A program made the position numbers and the translations under genes. DNA of 5,756 bases from an uncultured Methylococcaceae bacterium. GTDB taxonomy: Bacteria; Pseudomonadota; Gammaproteobacteria; Methylococcales; Methylomonadaceae. The notes beneath the pieces are model-generated. The model did no database searches, was not told where the DNA came from, and saw only the letters and a program-made list of their open reading frames with translations. Shown here piece after piece: positions 1 through 5,756 of the stretch (positions within the stretch are counted from its first letter, which is position 1; the number at the start of each line of letters is the position of its first letter). The DNA lies in the NCBI GenBank assembly GCA_903873045.1, contig CAIQND010000208.1:1-5756 (forward strand), given 5' to 3'.

Positions 1-52
1 CACTGTTTCCTGATAAGAATTCAATGCACCCCACAACCTCTTTAAAGTAACC

Positions 53-1615
53 ATGAATAACGACTTACCCGCCACCGCCAAAATTTGGCAACTCCCCGCT
101 CTGTCCGGATTCCTGATCGGCACCAGTTACATTCCGTTTCCACCATGGGCTTCTTTGTTCTGTTTTGTGCCGTTATGGCTATTCTGGAGCCGACAAACCC
201 GATTGAGAGACGTATTGCTTGGCGGCTTAATCACCTCCTTTGTTTTTACCTTGATTGGTTTTAACTGGATGACCTACCTGCTACACGAATTTGCACATCT
301 GGATTGGCCGGTTGCGGTTATTGGCATGATTATTTACGCGTTGATAGGACATTTGTTTGTCCCGTTGGCGGGGCTGCTTTGGTTTATCGGGCAGCGAAAA
401 TTCAAGTGGTCAAAACGACTTTCGCTAGGCTTGATGGCCATCATCACCGTATTATCGGAAGCCTATTCCTTTACCCTGTTTGATTGGAATTTCGGTTATT
501 CATGGTTTGGGGCTGACATCCCCCTTTACCAATGGGCTGAATTTATCGGTTTTAGTGGACTCAGTGCCGCCACCTTACTGTGCAATGTGCCGCTTTACAT
601 CGCCTGGCAAAAACGCAAACAAACCGCCGGAAAAATCATAGCGGCAACGGTTATCGCCGGTTTTATCCTGTTGAATGTCGGTGGTCTTTGGCTTAAAGCA
701 AGATTGCCACAACCGGATGCCTCTTTTACGACGCTACTGGTTCAGGCCAGTACTGAAAATTCAGAAAAAATGGCCGCTGAATTAGGCAAAGGCTATAGCA
801 AAGAAATTCTTAATCGTTATATAACGCTAACCGATAACGCACTCAACAGCCACCCGGATAAAAAAATCGACTTTGCCTTGTGGCCTGAAACCGCTTTTCC
901 CGCTTTACTGGGAGAACCATTTAAATTCAATGCACTGCCCATTGCTTTATCAGAATTTCTTAAATACAAACAACTGCCACTGATTACCGGCGCGTACAGT
1001 GTGGATGAAAAATCCCGCTTAATTACCAACTCCCTGTTTGTATTAAACAACGATGGTGAAATTGTACCGCCTCATTACAGCAAAACTATTTTACTGGCCT
1101 TTGGGGAATACATTCCCGGCGAACAATTTTTCCCTGAAATTCGGAACTGGTTACCAGAAACCGGTCATTTTGCAAGAGGTTCAGGCCCCACCAGCCTGTT
1201 GAAATGGAACGGTTATAAAATGGGAGCGCAAATATGCTATGAAAGTCTGTTCCCGGGATTTTCCCGCTCACTGGCTCAATTAGGTGCGCAGTTTATCGTC
1301 AATGTAACCAATGATTCCTGGTACGGCACCTGGCAAGAACCTTATCAACACATGTATATGACCCTGGCACGCGGCATAGAATTTAGACGGCCGGTATTGC
1401 GCGTCACCAACACAGGCATATCCACGGTATCATTGGCTTCGGGAGAAATACTGGAAAAATCACCGGTTCATCAACCTTGGGCAAGCGTCTATGAAGTGCC
1501 TTATCTTAAAAATCCGCCGGTTACCTTTTACCAACGCTGGTTTTGGCTGGTACCTGGTTTACTTTGGGGGACTTTGATTTTATTGTTCTCGATTGGGTTA
1601 AAAAAACGTCAGTAA
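53..1615 (+). CDS. lnt: Apolipoprotein N-acyltransferase (Lnt), complete, 520 aa
   Basis: Lnt is an inner-membrane enzyme that performs the last step of lipoprotein maturation: it N-acylates the diacylglyceryl-cysteine of apolipoproteins using a phospholipid acyl donor. Hydrophobic segments lie near residues 14-46 (two), 55-77, 85-112, 122-138, 162-185 and 193-213, with a last one at 495-515. A periplasmic nitrilase-fold domain spans about 225-480. The catalytic triad is visible: E279 in WPETAFP, K344 in HYSKTILLAFGEY and C395 in QICYES. NVTNDSWYG (417-425) is also typical. The length is close to the ~512 aa of the E. coli enzyme. ATG at 53 is the only usable start: the frame has a stop at 14-16 and no start codon between. 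The ribosome site is poor (aaag at 44-47). The membrane half, with GFNWMTYLLHEF at 69-80, differs from the E. coli form and resembles, from memory, Lnt of Bdellovibrio-like bacteria, so a second paralogue is possible. Function is secure; its status as the housekeeping copy is not. Confidence 0.94.
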   Translation: MNNDLPATAKIWQLPALSGFLIGTSYIPFPPWASLFCFVPLWLFWSRQTRLRDVLLGGLITSFVFTLIGFNWMTYLLHEFAHLDWPVAVIGMIIYALIGHLFVPLAGLLWFIGQRKFKWSKRLSLGLMAIITVLSEAYSFTLFDWNFGYSWFGADIPLYQWAEFIGFSGLSAATLLCNVPLYIAWQKRKQTAGKIIAATVIAGFILLNVGGLWLKARLPQPDASFTTLLVQASTENSEKMAAELGKGYSKEILNRYITLTDNALNSHPDKKIDFALWPETAFPALLGEPFKFNALPIALSEFLKYKQLPLITGAYSVDEKSRLITNSLFVLNNDGEIVPPHYSKTILLAFGEYIPGEQFFPEIRNWLPETGHFARGSGPTSLLKWNGYKMGAQICYESLFPGFSRSLAQLGAQFIVNVTNDSWYGTWQEPYQHMYMTLARGIEFRRPVLRVTNTGISTVSLASGEILEKSPVHQPWASVYEVPYLKNPPVTFYQRWFWLVPGLLWGTLILLFSIGLKKRQ

Positions 1616-1687
1616 AACGTCTCATTGGTATGAAGCGTTTGGTGAATCATCAGGCATTTTTCGGCATCCTTCATTTCTCGGTTTATA

Positions 1688-1830
1688 CTTTTGCAATGAG
1701 TATCGCGGGTTAGCGACAGCGTAACCCGACAAATCAAAGTATCTACCGTTAGTGTGGGAGCGCCGCCCACGTCGCGATTAACGACCAGCGCCTCAAATCG
1801 CGACGTGGGCATCGCTCCTACGTAGGGGCA
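1688..1830. repeat. Tandem direct repeat, copy A (143 bp)
   Basis: This is the left unit of a near-identical pair, starting at cttttgcaatgag and ending at cgtaggggca. It has two hairpins: a small one at 1706-1728 (7-bp stem cgggtta/taacccg, 9-nt loop) and a large one with 26-nt arms at 1754-1779 and 1796-1821. The large arms are less perfect than in copy B, with mismatches at the gcgccg/cgatgc positions. It lacks 7 bp (taagtcg) present in copy B, which shortens the small stem from 9 to 7 bp. The unit looks like a REP/BIME-type intergenic palindrome, with no coding sequence. Confidence 0.9.
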
Positions 1831-1836
1831 AGCTGC

Positions 1837-1986
1837 CTTTTGCAATGAGTATCGCGTAAGTCGGGTTAGCGACAGCGTAACCCGACAAATCAAAGTATCT
1901 ACCGTTAGTGTGGGAGCGACGCCCACGTCGCGATTAACGACCAGCGCCTCAAATCGCGACGTGGGCGTCGCTCCTACGTAGGGGCA
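1837..1986. repeat. Tandem direct repeat, copy B (150 bp)
   Basis: This is the right unit of the pair, separated from copy A by 6 bp (agctgc). Its small hairpin at 1860-1886 has a 9-bp stem (gtcgggtta/taacccgac). Its large hairpin has 26-nt arms at 1910-1935 and 1952-1977 that pair with a single non-Watson-Crick position around a 16-nt loop. Each arm can also fold on itself (gtggg/cccac at 1910-1926), so a cruciform or branched structure is possible. The palindrome cctacgtagg sits at the right end (1974-1983), as in copy A. The better pairing suggests copy B is the less decayed unit. Confidence 0.9.
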
Positions 1987-1990
1987 GCGC

Positions 1991-2072
1991 GTAGGATGGG
2001 TAGAGGCGACAGCCGAAACCCATCATAATGGATTCCTTTGCAATGGGTTTCGCGCTGCTCTACCCATCCTAC
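1991..2072. repeat. Long imperfect inverted repeat (REP-like), gtaggatgggtagag arms
   Basis: The left arm (1991-2023) and right arm (2043-2072) pair through 15 bp of gtaggatgggtagag/ctctacccatcctac. After an internal loop (about 8 nt against 5 nt) they pair again through 10 bp (cgaaacccat/atgggtttcg), leaving a 19-nt terminal loop. It lies 4 bp after tandem copy B. The gcgacagc core and flanking aaccc are shared with the small hairpins of copies A and B, suggesting one repeat family. Similar GGGT...ACCC repeats are scattered between genes in many proteobacterial genomes. No ORF is present. It could stabilise or end transcripts from either side. Confidence 0.85.
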
Positions 2073-2125
2073 TCGTCAGCAAAGCTACCAACCCGATAAG
2101 ATGCGCTCACGGCTTAAGTAGATAA

Positions 2126-2220
2126 GGAACGAGCACGAAATAATAAAAATTCCCCCTAACCCCCCTTTTACAAAGGGGGGAGTTAGATGTTACTTGGTTA
2201 CATTATTTCATGCTCATTCC
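2126..2220. repeat. MITE-like or palindromic element with 19-bp imperfect terminal inverted repeats
   Basis: The outer arms at 2126-2144 and 2202-2220 are inverted copies of each other with 17 of 19 positions matching. They enclose a second G/C-rich hairpin at 2156-2186. A TAA trinucleotide flanks both sides (2123-2125 and 2221-2223), which would fit a short target duplication but may be chance. It encodes no protein. The layout (terminal inverted repeats, under 100 bp, intergenic) fits a non-autonomous mobile element, but it could equally be a plain palindromic intergenic repeat. It ends 22 bp beyond the stop of the minus-strand gene. Confidence 0.6.
2145..2186 (-). terminator. Possible intrinsic terminator of the minus-strand sensor gene
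   Basis: Read on the minus strand after the sensor gene's stop, the hairpin has a 9-bp stem (aaagggggg/cccccctt t with a 3-nt loop, 2160-2180). It extends by four more pairs beyond a 2-nt bulge to 2156-2186. About six bases later comes a modest T-rich stretch (atttttatt) near 2142-2150. The gap between stem and T-run is longer than in a classical terminator, and the hairpin is also the core of the repeat element, so this role is an inference. On the plus strand no T-run follows, so it is unlikely to end the lnt transcript by the standard mechanism. Confidence 0.35.
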
Positions 2221-2242
2221 TAACCTTATATTCTTCCCGCTA

Positions 2243-5200
2243 TTACCGGTATTCTTGCACCAATTCCTTCAATTTTTCCTGGAAGACATCCCGTAGATCA
2301 TAGAATACTTTTAGCTTCGCCAAGGCTTGGTGGGTGCGGCCAGAATCATGAAGCTCACAGAGTTCTTTTTCCAAGGCATGCATTTGTAGGTGCAAGGGCC
2401 CAATAGCTTCAAAAGCGGGTTGCGAACTAAAACGGCTCAACGTATTGGTTTCCAACAAGCGACAAAATCGACAGAACGGGAGGTTATTTCGCGATGGCGG
2501 GGCATCAGACTCGCCCTTGAGGTAACTTCTGATGGCTATCCCCCACGCTCTGTGCTCAACGCCTGTAAAAATCAGCGGCAATACGTCGTGGCTGTAAGAA
2601 GGCAACTCAGCCCAGGCTGGATCAGGATGCCAAGCTGCGGACCAACCGGGCAACAGGTGTGCGGGCATAGGGCGGGCAATGCCGTAGCCCTGCGCCAGAT
2701 CACAGCCGATTTGCAACAACACGGTGCCGTGTTCGATCCGCTCCACCCCTTCGACGATAGTCTGGAGGCGAAAAGCGTTGGCCAAGCCGAGTACGCCCTC
2801 AAGAATAGACAGGTCATCGGGATCGTCGAGCATATTGCGCACGAAGCTTTGGTCAATTTTGATCTCGGTAACGGGCAGACGTTTCAAATAAGTCAGCGAG
2901 GAATAGCCTGTGCCAAAGTCATCCAGAGCAAACATCAGGCCAAGCTCCCGGCATGCTTTGATGACCTGAGTAGCACCGACCAGTTCCAGTGCGCTGGTTT
3001 CGAGCACTTCCAATTGCAAATTGCCTGGATTGATGGCGGGGTGGGCTGCCAGCGTCTCCTTCAAGTGTTCAACGAAATTTATTTCCTGCAATTGGCGGGC
3101 ACCCACATTGACACTGACCGGGATGTTCAGACCCGCAGCTTGCCAAACTTCCATCTGGGCAAGTGCTGTGTCGATCACCCATTCGCCGATATCAACGGCC
3201 AGCGGATGATCCTCAATCACCGGCAGGAATTCGCCTGGCAGGAGCAGGCTTCTTTCAGGGTGTTGCCAGCGGATTAAGGCTTCGGCACCGATGATGGCAC
3301 CGGTGCGCATGTTCACTTTGGGCTGATAAAACAGCACGAATTCACCGTCATCCAGAGCGCGACGAATACGCCCCAGACTCTCGTAACGGCCACGGCGGTT
3401 CCGGTCAAGCTCGACGTTAAAAAAGTGGTAACAACTCTTGCCTGCTTGCTTGGCCTGATACATGGACTGGTCGGCCTGACGGAGCAGTTGCTCCGCATCA
3501 ATGACTTCTTCCTGCGGGTAGAAAGTTATCCCCAGACTGGCTGAGACCTGGAGACTGAGCTTGCCAAACTGCACTGGTCTGGCTGCGGCCGCAAGCAGGC
3601 GGTTAAGTAAGGGCACACAGTCAGCCATAGTGGGCTGATCCAGCAGCACGGCGACAAACTCGTCACCGCCTATTCGGGCAAGGGTATCGCCCTCGCGCAG
3701 GACTTGCTGCATGTTCTCGGCGGCTATAATCAGCAACTGGTCGCCCGCTTTATGCCCGTAGTTATCATTAATGGCCTTGAAGCCATCCAGATCAATAAAT
3801 ACCACGGCCAATGCGTGCTTCTGGCGCTTGGTTTGAAGCATGCCCTGACGTAGGCGGTCGGCCAACAGGATACGGTTGGGCAGATTGGTCAGCGCATCGT
3901 AATGAGCGATGTGCTCCAATTCGCTTTGGTGCTCCTTGAGCAGCGTGATGTCTGAGATCATGGCTATGTAATGACTGGCGTTACCCTGGCTATCGCGAAC
4001 CACGCTGATAGTTTCTATCACGGCATACACTTCACCATTTTTGCGCCGGTTCCAGACTTCGCCATACCAATGGCCTTTTTTAATCAAACTGTTCCACAGC
4101 TCAGCGTAGAAGTCGTTGCCCTGACGGCCTGAACTGAGAAGGTGCGGGTTCTGGCCGAGTACTTCGTCACGGCTGTAACTGGTGATACGAGTGAACGCCT
4201 CATTGACATTGACAATCGTGCCGTCAGTGGTAGTGATCAAGATGCCTTCCCAGGCATGGTCAAAAACGCTGGCGGCGAGGAGAAGCTTTTCTTCAGTTTT
4301 GTTGCGCTCGGTAACATTTCGCGCTACCCCCAGTAAACCTTCGATAGCACCATTTTGGTTTCGGTAGGGGCTGGCGTTATAGAGCACCTCGAAAACAGCG
4401 CCTGATCCCTGCCTGATAGTTAGCGGATATTCGACGACAAACCCATGAGTTAATGCTTCTTGGTGAACTGCAAGTAACTTCTCAGGCTCGACAAAATAGA
4501 GAGCGAAATCGCTGCCGACTAATTGGGCGTGGGTTACACCCGTCATCTGCTCTGTCGCCTTGTTGGCGGATATGATGTTACCCTCCATACTAAGAGTCAC
4601 CATAAGATCCAGGCTTGCTTCAATCAGGCTCCGGGTATAGTACAAATTGGTTTCCAGCTTCTGTTCCGCCAGCTTGCGGTCAGTCACATCACGCGCCGCC
4701 GCAAACACCCCGGCGACTTCGCCCTGAGGATTGCGGTAAACACTGGCGTTGTACAGCACTTCGATCACCTTGCCGGAAACATGGCGGATAGCCAGCGGAT
4801 AATCAGTGACAGTGCCTTGTGAGAAGACCTGCTTATAGCCTGTCCGGGCTAAATCCGGTTCGGTAAAGTAAGCAAAGAAATCACTGCCGATAAGTTGGTC
4901 GCGTTCGATTCCTGTCACCGTCATGGTGGCCTGGTTCACGTCCATAATCTTGCCATCAGTGCTGATCGTTACCAAGGGATCAAGACTCGCTTCAATCAGG
5001 CTCCGGGCATATTGAAAGGCAGTTTTGCTAATGTCCTCCACTTTTTTTCGCTCGGTTATGTCGGAGACCACCACGCCCACGCCCACGCCCACGCCCATAT
5101 TTTCTGCAAGGTTGATAACGCTACAGGAAAGTATTACCGGTAGCTTGTTTCCTTTCCCGGTGTTTAAAGTGATTTCAATTCGATTAGTTTTGATGTCGGT

Positions 5201-5756
5201 TTTTTTGAGCAGGTCTGTGAACAGGGCTTGGTCTTGATGCACTACACAGTCAGCCAATGGCGAGCTGATGAGCTTTTCTATCGGAACTTGCAGCAGGTCA
5301 GCCAGTTGTTTGTTGCAATAAACGATCTTGCCATCGGATGTGAGAAAAGCCGCCCCCTCACTCATGGTTTCCACCAAGACGCGATAAGGATGCTCGGCCC
5401 CCTGCAAGGTGAAAATCTGCTCCCCTTCCGGACGGGAAATGACGAGGGCGTCGACTTCGCCGCTGTGAATGGCATGCAGAGTTTCTTCGGCTTCTTCAAG
5501 GCGAAGCTGGATTTTCTTGCGTAACTCCAGCCCGGCCAGAATCCGCTCGGTTTGCGACAGGTCGCCGATAAATTTGCGCAAGGGGGGTGGAAGTTCCCTG
5601 ACCAGTGTAGGGACAGCGACGATCTGCCCATCTTTGGCGAAGATGGGCTGCTGATAGATGTCGATGATCTCAAGCTCAAAGCGCCCTTGCAAGTGCTCTT
5701 CACAAATCTTTTGCACATTCTTGATGGCGCGTTGCGAATTGGGGGTCATGCCTGAA
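2243..5756 (-). CDS. KaiB-PAS(x4)-GGDEF-EAL-CZB-like sensor, c-di-GMP cyclase/phosphodiesterase, 5'-partial
   Basis: This is a predicted cytoplasmic bifunctional c-di-GMP enzyme; no membrane segment is visible. Residues are numbered from the ATG at 5747-5749, which is probably not the true start: codons for S and G precede it in frame, matching the KaiB motif (A/S)GxTPxS, so roughly 15-20 N-terminal residues lie beyond the window. Domains: KaiB-like 1-77 (KICEEHL, IDIYQQP, VPTLVRELPPPLRKFIGDLS); linker 78-120; PAS1 ~121-237; PAS2 ~248-360; PAS3 ~372-483; PAS4 ~492-604; GGDEF ~605-776; EAL ~790-1036; CZB-like ~1060-1165. GGDEF has G694-F698, metal and substrate residues D653, N661 and D670, and an RxxD I-site at 685-688 with the usual five-residue gap. 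EAL has E823, N881, E914, D943-D944, K964, E1000 and Q1020, so both activities look possible. The C-terminal domain has H1066, C1093, H1120 and H1124 as putative zinc ligands. The gene ends in tandem stops (TAA at 2245-2243, TAG at 2242-2240). No histidine kinase domain is present. Confidence 0.94.
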   Translation of the reverse strand, partial: SGMTPNSQRAIKNVQKICEEHLQGRFELEIIDIYQQPIFAKDGQIVAVPTLVRELPPPLRKFIGDLSQTERILAGLELRKKIQLRLEEAEETLHAIHSGEVDALVISRPEGEQIFTLQGAEHPYRVLVETMSEGAAFLTSDGKIVYCNKQLADLLQVPIEKLISSPLADCVVHQDQALFTDLLKKTDIKTNRIEITLNTGKGNKLPVILSCSVINLAENMGVGVGVGVVVSDITERKKVEDISKTAFQYARSLIEASLDPLVTISTDGKIMDVNQATMTVTGIERDQLIGSDFFAYFTEPDLARTGYKQVFSQGTVTDYPLAIRHVSGKVIEVLYNASVYRNPQGEVAGVFAAARDVTDRKLAEQKLETNLYYTRSLIEASLDLMVTLSMEGNIISANKATEQMTGVTHAQLVGSDFALYFVEPEKLLAVHQEALTHGFVVEYPLTIRQGSGAVFEVLYNASPYRNQNGAIEGLLGVARNVTERNKTEEKLLLAASVFDHAWEGILITTTDGTIVNVNEAFTRITSYSRDEVLGQNPHLLSSGRQGNDFYAELWNSLIKKGHWYGEVWNRRKNGEVYAVIETISVVRDSQGNASHYIAMISDITLLKEHQSELEHIAHYDALTNLPNRILLADRLRQGMLQTKRQKHALAVVFIDLDGFKAINDNYGHKAGDQLLIIAAENMQQVLREGDTLARIGGDEFVAVLLDQPTMADCVPLLNRLLAAAARPVQFGKLSLQVSASLGITFYPQEEVIDAEQLLRQADQSMYQAKQAGKSCYHFFNVELDRNRRGRYESLGRIRRALDDGEFVLFYQPKVNMRTGAIIGAEALIRWQHPERSLLLPGEFLPVIEDHPLAVDIGEWVIDTALAQMEVWQAAGLNIPVSVNVGARQLQEINFVEHLKETLAAHPAINPGNLQLEVLETSALELVGATQVIKACRELGLMFALDDFGTGYSSLTYLKRLPVTEIKIDQSFVRNMLDDPDDLSILEGVLGLANAFRLQTIVEGVERIEHGTVLLQIGCDLAQGYGIARPMPAHLLPGWSAAWHPDPAWAELPSYSHDVLPLIFTGVEHRAWGIAIRSYLKGESDAPPSRNNLPFCRFCRLLETNTLSRFSSQPAFEAIGPLHLQMHALEKELCELHDSGRTHQALAKLKVFYDLRDVFQEKLKELVQEYR
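4301..5008 (-). repeat. Tandem intragenic duplication encoding PAS2 and PAS3
   Basis: PAS2 (~248-360) and PAS3 (~372-483) line up with a constant offset of 124 residues (372 bp). They share RSLIEASLD, GSDF..YF.EP, YPL.IR and EVLYNAS.YRN, about half identical by eye. At DNA level a 19-bp run is identical in both (4617-4635 and 4989-5007). This points to duplication of one domain within the gene followed by divergence. PAS1 and PAS4 do not share these signatures. Confidence 0.8.
5071..5097. repeat. Hexanucleotide microsatellite (ccacgc)x4 inside the sensor gene
   Basis: Four perfect copies of ccacgc are followed by a partial ccat. On the coding (minus) strand they encode alternating Gly-Val at residues 219-226, just before the VVVSDITER motif that closes the first PAS domain. 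The unit is six bases, so slippage would add or remove one Gly-Val pair without breaking the frame. Typical PAS domains have a single short hydrophobic strand here, so the tract looks like an expansion. Confidence 0.9.

Noticed and set aside
3..50. Open plus-strand frame ending in TAA two bases before the lnt start, possibly the 3' end of an upstream gene in the same operon
   Set aside because: Only 15 codons are visible, a second frame is also open to 45, and the residues match no C-terminus I recognise. The spacing is suggestive but not enough to call a gene.
1616..1690. Terminator for lnt
   Set aside because: Only a weak 5-bp aaacg/cgttt pairing with a 16-nt loop is found, with no following T-run. 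The hairpins further on lack T-runs on the plus strand.
1609..1926. 105-codon minus-strand ORF in the intergenic gap
   Set aside because: It runs through the tandem repeat, and its apparent internal protein repeat is just the DNA repeat translated. No family resemblance or ribosome site is apparent.
1688..1986. CRISPR array
   Set aside because: There are only two units of ~145 bp with a 6-bp spacer, and the units are palindromic. This is not the short-repeat, unique-spacer pattern.
2390..3277. 295-codon plus-strand ORF
   Set aside because: It lies antisense to the EAL and CZB coding region, whose motifs are unmistakable on the other strand. It shows no recognisable domain.
5071..5097. Sequencing or assembly artefact at the ccacgc tract
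   Set aside because: The tract is in frame, only four units long, and the reading frame continues intact on both sides, so a real microsatellite is the simpler reading.

Overview
The window looks like chromosomal DNA from a Gram-negative proteobacterium, most likely a gammaproteobacterium. The evidence is an apolipoprotein N-acyltransferase (a protein of diderm envelopes), a large c-di-GMP signalling protein of proteobacterial type, and an intergenic gap packed with short palindromic repeats. The repeat style recalls gammaproteobacterial methanotrophs (Methylococcales), but that placement is an impression and not a proof.

Layout. Positions 53-1615 (+) encode a complete Lnt-type enzyme with an intact Glu-Lys-Cys triad. 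Positions 2243-5756 (-) encode a very large multidomain sensor whose 5' end runs off the right edge. The two genes converge on a 627-bp gap (1616-2242). That gap holds no credible gene. It contains a tandem direct repeat of two ~145-bp units (1688-1830 and 1837-1986), each with a long hairpin; a separate long inverted repeat (1991-2072); and a ~95-bp element with imperfect terminal inverted repeats around a G/C-rich hairpin (2126-2220). I see nothing recognisable in 1616-1687 or 2073-2125.

The main point of interest is the minus-strand protein. In order it has a KaiB-like (circadian-clock, thioredoxin-fold) domain, four PAS domains, GGDEF, EAL, and a C-terminal CZB-like putative zinc-binding domain. 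GGDEF and EAL both keep their catalytic residues, and GGDEF also keeps an RxxD inhibitory site. This suggests a sensor that could link a KaiB-type input, PAS-detected signals and zinc or redox state to c-di-GMP synthesis or breakdown. A hexanucleotide microsatellite inside the gene encodes a Gly-Val tract at the end of the first PAS domain.

The two genes show no functional link. Being convergent, they are not in one operon.
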